DNA of 64,000 bases. Source: JAIBBD01 sp041390685. Its GTDB lineage: Bacteria > Chloroflexota > Dehalococcoidia > UBA2979. The stretch covers positions 558,001 to 622,000 of the forward strand of contig JAWKPL010000001.1 in NCBI GenBank assembly GCA_041390685.1, written 5' to 3'. The position numbers and the translations under genes were made by a program. Below the pieces are notes generated by a model. The model was not told where the DNA came from, did no database searches, and worked only from the letters and a program-made list of their open reading frames with translations. Numbering within the stretch: position 1 is the stretch's first letter; each line of letters opens with the position of its first letter. Shown in pieces: positions 43,599 through 51,497 of this stretch.

Positions 43599-43969
43599 TA
43601 CGCGTTCAACTCGTGCAGGCGGTCATCGCTGATACCGAAGTGGTGCGCGATCTCGTGATGGACGGTGTGCCGCACCAGGGCGAAGAGGTGGTCCTCGTCG
43701 CGCGCGAGGCGCTCGAGGGCGAGCTGGAAGAGGACGATCTTGTCCGGTGGGATCATCCCGTAGCCGCTGTGGCGTGCGGTCAAGGGGACCCCCCGGTAGA
43801 GCCCGAGCAGCATTCCGTTGCTGCCGCCGAGGCGCTCGCGGTCCTGTGGCGTGGGAGCGTCCTCGATGACGATCGCGAGGTTATCGAGTCGTGTCCGGAA
43901 TTCGGGCGGGAGTTCGTCGAGTACTCGTTCCACCATCGACTCGAGCGTCCCGGCGAGTGTCCTGTGCAT
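43595..43969 (-). CDS. zincin-like metallopeptidase family protein (DUF1025/PF06262)
   Basis: A 124-residue small zincin with HTVHHEIAHHFG near the C-terminus, giving HExxH plus the downstream His of HEIAHHFG, and the usual SGYGMIPPDKIVLFQ region. Length is normal for the family. The physiological substrate is unknown. The gene stands alone between mscS and a small membrane protein gene. Confidence 0.88.
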   Translation of the reverse strand: MHRTLAGTLESMVERVLDELPPEFRTRLDNLAIVIEDAPTPQDRERLGGSNGMLLGLYRGVPLTARHSGYGMIPPDKIVLFQLALERLARDEDHLFALVRHTVHHEIAHHFGISDDRLHELNAY

Positions 43970-44245
43970 TCGCCAAGTATAGGAGCGGCTGTGGCGCCTC
44001 GCCGGAAGCCGATGATGGCGCTGGGGGCGGTATGCACCTCGGGGGCTTCATGGCCGCGCCGCATGCATGGTGCAGCGATGTGAGCACCGGGGTGCGTCAG
44101 GTGGCCGACCTGCAGCCGCCAGGACCAGCGGCGGGCGGTTCGCCGCAACCGGGAGTCGTCGCTCAGTTGTGGGGCTCACGCTGTGGCTCGTGACCTTGCC
44201 GCAACTTCGTCCTCCTATCCTCGGCAAGAACGAAAGGAGCGAGCC

Positions 44246-44686
44246 GTGAAGTCGCTCTGGAGCGGAATGGCCGGCGCCCTCGCACTCACAGCGGCCCATC
44301 AGGCCGTGAATCGCCTGAGGGGGGATGCGCCTCGGATGGACCTGCTCGGATCGGAGGTGCTCGCGAAGCTGGCCGCCAAGGCGGGTGTGCGCGTCAGCCC
44401 GCGCGGGCGTGGAGTCCGGGTTGTCGCGCTGGTGGGCGACCTGCTCGCGAACGGTCTGTTCTACAGCCTGGCGGGCCGCACGAGACATCGATGGCGTGGC
44501 GGCCTGCTCCTCGGATCGGCGGCCGGAGCGGGAGCGGTGCTGCTCCCCGGGCCGCTCGGTCTGACGGCCGCATACGCGACGCGCACCCGTGTCACGTCGT
44601 TGACGGCGTTCGGCCTGTACTTCCTCGGCGGCGTGGTGGCAGCAGGTGCGTCACACGTGTTCTCCGCACCGGGGGAGGCGGACTGA
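44246..44686 (+). CDS. small hypothetical membrane protein
   Basis: A 146-residue protein with about three or four hydrophobic helices, including a Gly/Ala/Leu-rich hairpin (GGLLLGSAAGAGAVLLPGPLGL) and a final helix GLYFLGGVVAAGAS. It begins at GTG 44246 with AAAGGAGCG upstream; the frame extends 21 codons further without support. I do not recognise the family. Confidence 0.65.
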   Translation: MKSLWSGMAGALALTAAHQAVNRLRGDAPRMDLLGSEVLAKLAAKAGVRVSPRGRGVRVVALVGDLLANGLFYSLAGRTRHRWRGGLLLGSAAGAGAVLLPGPLGLTAAYATRTRVTSLTAFGLYFLGGVVAAGASHVFSAPGEAD

Positions 44687-44896
44687 TCGGCTGAGCGATT
44701 GCCCGTGGCTCTGACCGCAATAGCCGTCGGAGTCCGCCCGCCCTCGTCGCGTCCATTCTTCGAGCGGCTGTGCTCAGTCGCGGACTGATGCGCCGCCCAT
44801 CAGGGGAGGGCGGTCGAAGCGACTGGCGGGGTAGGTAGGTTGCGGATCCGGACGAGCTTTACCGTTCAGCGGCAAACATGGATGTGGAGAGAGGTC

Positions 44897-44972
<76 letters not shown>

Positions 44973-44985
44973 TCGGGGAGGGACA

Positions 44986-46488
44986 TCATACCTCGGTGGC
45001 TGATGTGATGGCGAGGTTGTGGCCGAAGGCGCGCACGAAGCGCTTGCGGAGGGAGGAGGGGTCCCAACCGGGGGGGAGGTCCGCGTCGAGTGCCACTTCG
45101 GCGGTGGCGGCGTCAACGTTGAGGCGGAACTGGAAGGGCGACGGCGGGAGGCGCTGTTCGAGCTGGTCGGCGAGGTAGAGGAGCGCGCTTGCACGAGCCA
45201 GGGGGGCGCGGTCGTTGTCGGCGAGGAGCGGCGCGTAGGCGAGCGGGTCGTAGCGCTCGGAGTTCGCGCCGCGCACGAGGGCCCCGAGCAGGGCCTGCTC
45301 GCGGTGGGTGAACCCATCGAGGCCGCGGGCGAGGATGATGCTCTCGGCGTGACGATGGCGGTTGTAGTAGTCGACACCGCGACCGAGATCGAGGAGGGCG
45401 GCGGCGACGGGAAGCAGGGGGGTGATGTCGTCGTCGGGCAGCCTGAGCGCGGTGGCGGCGCGGGTGACGATGACGCCTCGGCGGGCGGCGGCCCCGGCGG
45501 TGTCCGGCGCGAAGCGGGCGAGCGCGCGATCGACGGCGGCGGCGCGCAGTTCGGGGACCGGGACGAGAGCGCCATCGAGGTGGGCGAGCGCGACCCCCTC
45601 GCGGAGTCCCTGACCCGAGACGATTACTTCGTCGGCGCGGAGATGCTCTAGGAGGGCCTGGATGACGAGCGCGCCGGCGACGATGGTGTCCGCGCGATCC
45701 TCGTTGAGTCCGGCGACGGCGAGGCGTTCGGCGCGCGGCATGGCGGTGAGGTCGCCGGCGATCTCGTCGAGGCGGGCGCGGGTCAGGGCGTAGCCGTGGA
45801 GGTGGGGGAGGGGGTAGCCGTAGCGGACGCGCGCGATCTTGGCGAGGTTGCGGATGGCGCCACCAGTGCCGACGAGACGGGCGGCGCCTTTGAGGCGGCC
45901 CAGGCCGACGTGCGCGATCTCGCGGGTGATGTGCTTGCGGAGGGCCCGTAATTGACTCGAAGGAGGCGGGTCGGCGAATACGAACTCGTCCGTGAGGCGG
46001 ACAGCGCCGAGCTGCAACGTGGCGAGGCCGTCCGGGGCGCGGTCGCGGAAGCTGACGAGCTCGGCGCTCCCGCCGCCGAGGTCGACGAGTACGCCCTCAG
46101 TGACGGGCAGGCTGTGCAGTGCGCCGAGGAAGGCCAGGCGCGCCTCCTCCTCGCCCGGGACGATGCGGAGGTCGAGGCCGAGCGTGGTGCGCACGGCGGC
46201 GACGACTTCGGCGGCGTTGGCGGCATCGCGGACAGCGGAGGTGGCGACCACGGCGACGTCAGCGGCGCCCGCCGCACGGGCAATGGCGACGAACTCGCGC
46301 AGGACATCGATGACGCGGATGAGAGTGACGGGGCTAAGACCGCCGTGCTCACGTACGTCCCGAATCAGGCGCGGAACCGCGCGTGCTTCCTGGACGACCT
46401 CGAGGAAGGCGCGTCCGTCCGTGTCGATGACGGCGATGCGCATGGAGTTGGAGCCGACATCGATGGCGGCGATGCGGGTGTCCAGCAA
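44986..46488 (-). CDS. exopolyphosphatase / guanosine pentaphosphate phosphatase (Ppx/GppA)
   Basis: A 500-residue ASKHA-fold phosphatase. The N-terminal phosphate motif IAAIDVGSNSMRIAV, VVATSAVRDAANAAEVV, the glycine-rich VLVDLGGGSAEL and LVGTGGAIRNLAKI are all present, followed by an HD-like helical C-terminal part (DYYNRHRHAESIILARG). It hydrolyses polyphosphate or pppGpp, linking phosphate storage and the stringent response. The TTG start has GGAG eight nt upstream. It is divergent from argS, and a tRNA-Gly gene follows. Confidence 0.92.
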   Translation of the reverse strand: MLDTRIAAIDVGSNSMRIAVIDTDGRAFLEVVQEARAVPRLIRDVREHGGLSPVTLIRVIDVLREFVAIARAAGAADVAVVATSAVRDAANAAEVVAAVRTTLGLDLRIVPGEEEARLAFLGALHSLPVTEGVLVDLGGGSAELVSFRDRAPDGLATLQLGAVRLTDEFVFADPPPSSQLRALRKHITREIAHVGLGRLKGAARLVGTGGAIRNLAKIARVRYGYPLPHLHGYALTRARLDEIAGDLTAMPRAERLAVAGLNEDRADTIVAGALVIQALLEHLRADEVIVSGQGLREGVALAHLDGALVPVPELRAAAVDRALARFAPDTAGAAARRGVIVTRAATALRLPDDDITPLLPVAAALLDLGRGVDYYNRHRHAESIILARGLDGFTHREQALLGALVRGANSERYDPLAYAPLLADNDRAPLARASALLYLADQLEQRLPPSPFQFRLNVDAATAEVALDADLPPGWDPSSLRKRFVRAFGHNLAITSATEV

Positions 46489-46532
46489 CGAGCGGGCTCC
46501 GTCCCGGGGAATCTGGTACCTCGATGCTCACG

Positions 46533-46597
46533 GTAGCGCGGCCGGCCAGCGGGGGCGAGGGCGGCCGCGCTGCCCCCTCGGCTGGAGGCCGCGCTAC
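46533..46597. promoter_or_regulatory. long GC-rich inverted repeat in the ppx/argS intergenic region
   Basis: GTAGCGCGGCC (46533-46543) and GGCCGCGCTAC (46587-46597) are perfect 11-bp arms. Inside them CCAGCGGGGGC pairs with GCCCCC-TCG-GCTGG around a 3-nt bulge. In the argS transcript this would form a large leader hairpin, about 95 nt before the start. It may be a regulatory leader or a divergent-promoter operator. Confidence 0.4.
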
Positions 46598-46692
46598 ACT
46601 GGCGGCACATTGACGACGTGGACGGTGCGCGCACGCGGACCGTTGTGATCCGGGCCCATCGGGTGGGCCCTCGTGGGACCGGGGCCGCGGAC

Positions 46693-48354
46693 ATGATTCG
46701 TGACGAGGTGCAGAGGCTGGTGGCGCAGGCGCTCGCGGCGGCGCAGGAGGCGGGCGACATTCCGGTGTTCGCCGTGCCGGAGATCCAGGTAGAGCACCCG
46801 GCACGCGTGGAGCACGGTGACTACTCGGCGAACCTGCCGTTGCGGATCCAGGGCCTGGCGCGGATGAAGGCGGTAGACGTCGCGGAGTCGCTGCGGCGGC
46901 ACGTGCCGGCGCACGTCGCAGTGTCGGACGTGCGAGTGGCCCCGCCGGGATTCCTCAACTTCTACCTCGACGCCGCGTGGCTGGCCTCGCAAGTCAGGGA
47001 GATCGCGGCGGCAGGGTCGGACTACGCCGGGAGCGCGGCCGGCGCGGGGCGGCGGCTGCAAATCGAATATGTGTCGGCGAACCCGACGGGCCCGGTGCAC
47101 GTGGGGAACGGGCGCGGGGCGGCAATCGGGTCGACGCTCGCGCGCGTGCTCCGGGCGGCGGGCTATGACGTCGAAGAGGAGTACTACGTCAACGACGCGG
47201 GTACGCAGGTAGCGATCTTCGCGCGGACGCTGTACGCGCGGTACCAGCAGCTCTTCGGACGGGCGGTCGAGATCCCGGAGAACGGGTATCCGGGCGAGTA
47301 CATGGTGCAGATCGCGGAACGGATCCGCGAGTTGCACGGCGACCGCTTCCTCCGGCCGGCCGGCGAGGAGACGGGCGCGGAGCTGGGAGATGTCGGCATC
47401 CAGTTGATGGTCGACCAAATCCGGGACGACCTCGAGTTGCTGCGGGTGCGGTACGACCGCTGGTTCTCCGAGCGGTCGTTGCAGACCGAGGGCGGGCCGT
47501 ACTCGGAGGTGATGCGGATCCTCGAGGAGCGGGGCCACGTCGTGCGGCGGGAGGGAGCGGTGTGGTTCGCCTCGTCGCAACTGGGGGAGTCGAAGGACAA
47601 CGTGCTGATCCGGTCGGACGGGGTGCCGACGTACTTCGCCTCGGACGTTGCCTATCATTATGACAAGTTCATCCTCCGGGGGTTCGACCGGGTGATCGAC
47701 ATCTGGGGCGCGGACCATCAGGGGCACGTGTCCCGGGTGAAGGCGGCGGTGACGGCGGTGGGGGGGAACGGTGACGACCTCGACGTGCTGCTGTACCAGC
47801 TGGTGACGCTGAAGCGCGGGGCCGAGGTGGTGCCGCTGTCGAAGCGGGCGGGCGAGATCGTGACGCTGCGCGATGTAGTGTCGGAGGTCGGTGCGGACGC
47901 GGCGCGGTTCTTCTTCCTGCAGCCCTCGGCGGGGTCGACGATGGACTTCGACCTGGAACTGGCGACGCGGCAGAGTGACGAGAACCCGGTGTACTACGTG
48001 CAGTACGCGCACGCGCGGATCTCGAGCATTCTCGCAAGGGCGGCTTCCGAGGGGGTGAGCTCGGACGGCGCGGACACCTCGTTGCTCACGCACGAGGCGG
48101 AGCAGGCGCTGCTGCGGAAGCTGCTGCTGTTGCCGGAGGTGGTGGAGCAGGTGGTGACGTCGCTGGAGGCGCACCATTTGCCCGCGTACGCGCAATCGCT
48201 GGCGCAGTCGTTCCACGTGTTCTACACCCAGTGCCGCGTGATCACCGAAGACGTGCCGCTGACGAAGGCGCGACTGGCGCTGGCGGAGGCGACGCGGACG
48301 GTACTGGCGCGGACGCTCGAGCTGATGTCGATCAGCGCGCCGGAGCAGATGTAG
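46693..48354 (+). CDS. argS: arginyl-tRNA synthetase
   Basis: A 553-residue class I synthetase that charges tRNA-Arg. It has the ArgRS N-terminal Add-1 domain, the HIGH-type motif in SANPTGPVHVGNGRG, the EYYVNDAGTQ segment, a KMSKS-equivalent loop read as VPLSKRAGE, and the C-terminal anticodon-binding DALR domain (HVFYTQCRVI). Length is normal. I use the ATG at 46693; an in-frame GTG at 46618 would add an Arg-rich leader lacking homology. No strong ribosome site is seen. Confidence 0.95.
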   Translation: MIRDEVQRLVAQALAAAQEAGDIPVFAVPEIQVEHPARVEHGDYSANLPLRIQGLARMKAVDVAESLRRHVPAHVAVSDVRVAPPGFLNFYLDAAWLASQVREIAAAGSDYAGSAAGAGRRLQIEYVSANPTGPVHVGNGRGAAIGSTLARVLRAAGYDVEEEYYVNDAGTQVAIFARTLYARYQQLFGRAVEIPENGYPGEYMVQIAERIRELHGDRFLRPAGEETGAELGDVGIQLMVDQIRDDLELLRVRYDRWFSERSLQTEGGPYSEVMRILEERGHVVRREGAVWFASSQLGESKDNVLIRSDGVPTYFASDVAYHYDKFILRGFDRVIDIWGADHQGHVSRVKAAVTAVGGNGDDLDVLLYQLVTLKRGAEVVPLSKRAGEIVTLRDVVSEVGADAARFFFLQPSAGSTMDFDLELATRQSDENPVYYVQYAHARISSILARAASEGVSSDGADTSLLTHEAEQALLRKLLLLPEVVEQVVTSLEAHHLPAYAQSLAQSFHVFYTQCRVITEDVPLTKARLALAEATRTVLARTLELMSISAPEQM

Positions 48355-48404
48355 CGAGCGGGGTTGCGCCTCGGAGATCGGGGCACGTGGGCGCTCAGCC
48401 CTCT

Positions 48405-48439
48405 GTAGGGCGGGATCGGCAGCAAGCCTGTCCCGCTAC
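48405..48439. terminator. weak hairpin between argS and the VOC gene
   Basis: GTAG-GG-CGGGA pairs with TCCCG-CTAC around a two-base bulge. It sits between convergent genes and overlaps the VOC stop codon. Confidence 0.3.
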
Positions 48440-48846
48440 TCGTCGACCGTCGGGCCGCTGTACAGGATCTCGAACTGCAGGCGATCGGGTGACTCGAAGA
48501 TGATCTGGTAGTACGTCTCGTCGTCGTCGTTTACGAACTCGGGACGACGGCGCGGGGTCTCGAAGAGCAGATCAACGCCCTGGCCGCGTAGCCACGCGCC
48601 GACGAGGTCGACGTCCGCCGGGGCATCCGTGCCGATGCCGATGTGGTTCATCCCCGGGCCGTCGTAGTCGTTGGTCGACGCGCTCGCCTTGTGGAACCAG
48701 ATGCTGTCTCTGCCGGCCCCGCCGAAGCCGAAGAACCCATCCCCCTCGTAGATAACGGGCCAACCCAGGAGCCCGAAGAGTCCTCGATAGAATGCGCTGT
48801 TCTGCGGATCGATATTCAGCTGGATGCGGGCGAGATGGGTCCCCAC
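48436..48846 (-). CDS. VOC (glyoxalase/bleomycin-resistance/dioxygenase) family protein
   Basis: A 136-residue two-module VOC protein: RIQLNIDPQNSAFYRGLFGLLG opens the first beta-alpha-beta-beta-beta unit and MNHIGIGTDAPADVDLVGAWL the second. Potential metal ligands are H in MNHIG and E in LQFEILY. Enzymatic activity is unknown. GTG start with AAGGAG upstream. Confidence 0.87.
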   Translation of the reverse strand: MGTHLARIQLNIDPQNSAFYRGLFGLLGWPVIYEGDGFFGFGGAGRDSIWFHKASASTNDYDGPGMNHIGIGTDAPADVDLVGAWLRGQGVDLLFETPRRRPEFVNDDDETYYQIIFESPDRLQFEILYSGPTVDE

Positions 48847-48981
48847 TGGGGGAGCTCCTTCCGCGGCGGCCCTGCGAGTCAGCGCGCCGGCACAAGCGGT
48901 CGCCGACGATCATGGAACATTAGTTCTCTTCCTGCAAGATAGCGGCGCCGGAACGTCAACGAATGGCCGCGAGAGCTTCGG

Positions 48982-50253
48982 TCAGGCCGTGGGGAGGCGG
49001 AGGGTGAACCTCGATCCCCGGCCTGGGGTGGATTCGACGGCGGTGGAGCCGGAGTGGGCCTCCGCGATGCCGCGGACGATGGCGAGGCCGAGGCCGGCGC
49101 CGTCGGAGCTCTCGCCAGTGCGGGTGCGGGAGCGCTCGGCGCGGAAGAAGCGGTCCCAGACGCGCGGGAGGTCTTCGGCGGCGATGCCGTGGCCAGTGTC
49201 ACGGACATGGAGGGCGACTCCCTCGCGGACGGGTTCGACGACGACGGTGACGGAGCCCTCGGGTGGGGTGTAGGCGAGGGCGTTACTCACGAGGTTACGG
49301 ACCGCACGCTCGATGAGGGCGCCATCGAGGAGGGCCGCGGGAACGGGGCCGCGAACCTGGAGGGTAAGGGTGATGCGGCGAGCGACGGCCTGGGCCTGCA
49401 TAGCATCGACGACCTCGGCGGCGATCTCGTCGAGGGCGAGGGGACGGCGGGTCAGCTGCACGGAACCGGCGTCGAGCTGAGAGAGCTGAAAGAGGTCGTC
49501 GATCATGGCGCCGAGGCGTTCGGCTTCGCGGCGCATGGCGTGGTGGTAGCGCTTCACTTCGGCCTCCGCGGTCACGACCTCGTCGTCGAGGGCTTCGGCC
49601 ATGGCGCGCATGGAGGCGAGGGGCGTGCGGAGGTCGTGGGAGATGGCGATGGTGAAGTCGCGGCGGTCGCGCTCAAGGGCGGCGCGGGCGACCTCGGCAA
49701 ACTCAAGGCGATCGGCGAGGACGTTCACGTCATCGGCGAGGCGGGCGACCTCGTCACGGCCGACTGCGGGGACGCGGGTGTCGTAGCGGCCGAGGGAGAG
49801 GACACGCACCGCCTCGGTGACCGAGTGCAGGCGGCGGGTGATGGTGGTGGCGACCCAGGTGCTGAAGCCGAGGGAGATGGTGGCGCTCACGGCGATGAGC
49901 GCGATCAGCAGGCCGAGGTCGTGATCGGTCGACACGAACATGAGCTGGGAGACGATGAAGACGTTGAGGAGGCCGACGAGGGCTCCGATGAGCCCCCCGA
50001 GAGCGACCTTCGTGCGCAGGGTGAGGGCGCCCGCGCGGTCAGCGGCCTGGACGCCGGCGGCGCCGCCGAGGAGCGTCGCGGCGCCGGAGAGCGCGATGTA
50101 CAGCGCGAGCGCGCGGAGGTCGCCCGCCGGAGGCTGAATCAGCAACTGGGCGACGAGCAGGCCGACGAGGATGGCGGCGCCCAGCGCGAGCGCGAACGTG
50201 GCGAGCCCGGGCGACGGCGTGGATGGGACCCGCAGCGCGACGTGATTCCTCAT
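48982..50253 (-). CDS. two-component sensor histidine kinase
   Basis: A 423-residue membrane kinase with several N-terminal helices, a HAMP-like linker (VRVLSLGRYDTRVPAVGRDEVARL), the H-box ISHDLRTPLASM, N-box NLVSNALAYTPPEG and G-boxes DTGHGI and GAGLGLAIV. It phosphorylates the response regulator encoded 25 bp upstream. The signal is unknown. I use ATG 50253 with GGAG seven nt upstream instead of an earlier in-frame start inside the regulator gene. Confidence 0.92.
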   Translation of the reverse strand: MRNHVALRVPSTPSPGLATFALALGAAILVGLLVAQLLIQPPAGDLRALALYIALSGAATLLGGAAGVQAADRAGALTLRTKVALGGLIGALVGLLNVFIVSQLMFVSTDHDLGLLIALIAVSATISLGFSTWVATTITRRLHSVTEAVRVLSLGRYDTRVPAVGRDEVARLADDVNVLADRLEFAEVARAALERDRRDFTIAISHDLRTPLASMRAMAEALDDEVVTAEAEVKRYHHAMRREAERLGAMIDDLFQLSQLDAGSVQLTRRPLALDEIAAEVVDAMQAQAVARRITLTLQVRGPVPAALLDGALIERAVRNLVSNALAYTPPEGSVTVVVEPVREGVALHVRDTGHGIAAEDLPRVWDRFFRAERSRTRTGESSDGAGLGLAIVRGIAEAHSGSTAVESTPGRGSRFTLRLPTA

Positions 50254-50278
50254 GAGCGGGCTCCAGTCTGCCGAGGCA

Positions 50279-50980
50279 TCAGCCTTCGAACTTGTAGCCG
50301 ACGCCCCAGACGGTACGGAGGAACGCTGGGCGCGAAGGATCATGCTCGATCTTCGTGCGGAGGCGGCGGACGTGGACGGTCACGGTGCCCGCGTCGCCCT
50401 CGAAATCCTCGTCCCAGATGGCGTCCATGAGCTGCTCGCGGCTGAAGACACGGCCGGGGTGCTCGGCGAGGTAGGCGAGCAAGTCGAACTCGCGAGCGGT
50501 GAGGGCGACTGGCTCGCCGCGCAGGAGGACCGTGCGTTTGACCGGGTCGACCTCGAGATCGCCGAAGCGGAGGTTGCCGCGCGCGCCAGCGCCACCGGTG
50601 CGCACGGGGGCGGCCGCGCGGCGGAGCACGGCCTCTACGCGGGCCACGAGCTCGCGGGGGCTGAAGGGCTTGGTGACGTAGTCGTCCGCGCCGAGCCCGA
50701 GGCCGTTGATCTTGTCGGCCTCGCCGTCGCGGGCGGTGAGCAGGATCACGGGGGTGGCGCCGTCCTCGCGGATGCGCTGGCAGACCTCAAGGCCGTCGAT
50801 GCCGGGCAGCATGACGTCGAGGACGACGAGGTCCGGGGCGGCGCGGCGGTAGGCGGCGAGTCCGGCATTCCCGTCGTGAGCGACCTCGACCTCGTAGCCG
50901 TCGCGGCGGAGGTAGCGTTCGACTACGTCGGCGACCATATCCTCATCTTCGACGACGAGGATGCGCCTGGCATCGGGCAT
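50279..50980 (-). CDS. OmpR/PhoB-family response regulator
   Basis: A 233-residue regulator with a complete receiver domain (acidic pocket EDED near residues 11-14, phosphoacceptor in VVLDVMLP at about D54, Thr/Ser in LLTAR, Lys in VTKPF) and a C-terminal winged helix with TVTVHVRRLRTKIE and VWGVGYKFEG. It forms an operon with the histidine kinase. ATG with GGAGG upstream. Confidence 0.94.
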   Translation of the reverse strand: MPDARRILVVEDEDMVADVVERYLRRDGYEVEVAHDGNAGLAAYRRAAPDLVVLDVMLPGIDGLEVCQRIREDGATPVILLTARDGEADKINGLGLGADDYVTKPFSPRELVARVEAVLRRAAAPVRTGGAGARGNLRFGDLEVDPVKRTVLLRGEPVALTAREFDLLAYLAEHPGRVFSREQLMDAIWDEDFEGDAGTVTVHVRRLRTKIEHDPSRPAFLRTVWGVGYKFEG

Positions 50981-51063
50981 GGTGCGCCTCCGTCCTCTTC
51001 TGTGTACTACGACGAACGTACGCGGGAAGACTTACCGAAGTATGACGGTGGAGTGGTTGCAGA

Positions 51064-51363
51064 TCAGTCGGTAGCGAGGCGGTCCTCGACAGCCCGCACC
51101 TTGGCGTCGAGCGCGTTCTCGACACCGGGGCGGAGGTCGGCCTTGAGGACGAGGCTGGCGCGGCCCGTGCGGGCGGCGACGGCCTGGGTGGCGGCCCGGA
51201 CGACCGCCATCACCTCGTCCCATTCGCCCTCGACGGTGGTGAACATGGCATCGGTGCGGTTGGGCAGTCCGGATTCGCGGACGATGCGGACAGCGTCGGC
51301 GACGGTGTCGCTGACCGACGTGGAGGCGGTGCCGATGGGGGTGACTGAGAAGGCGACGAGCAT
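51064..51363 (-). CDS. MTH1187-family thiamine-binding protein
   Basis: A 99-residue ferredoxin-like protein of the MTH1187/YkoF-type thiamine-binding family (formerly DUF77). It has the N-terminal strand FSVTPIG, the helix VADAVRIVRESGL, and FTTVEGEWDEVMAVV. Proteins of this family bind thiamine or HMP in the cytoplasm; their exact role is unclear. No TPP riboswitch is evident upstream. Confidence 0.88.
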   Translation of the reverse strand: MLVAFSVTPIGTASTSVSDTVADAVRIVRESGLPNRTDAMFTTVEGEWDEVMAVVRAATQAVAARTGRASLVLKADLRPGVENALDAKVRAVEDRLATD

Positions 51364-51407
51364 GCAGACTCCTCGATGTGGGCTGAGGCGGGACTATCCC
51401 GGCGGGC

Positions 51408-51437
51408 CTGACCGGGCTAACACGAAGCGAGTAAGAT
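51408..51437 (+). promoter_or_regulatory. possible promoter of the second molybdenum hydroxylase gene
   Basis: CTGACC, an 18-bp spacer and TAAGAT lie about 60-90 bp before the TTG start at 51498. The match is moderate. Confidence 0.35.
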
Positions 51438-51497
51438 AGCGACGCCCGGCCGGAGGGGCGGGCGCAGTCACGACGCAATCCTCGGGAGGAATGCACC

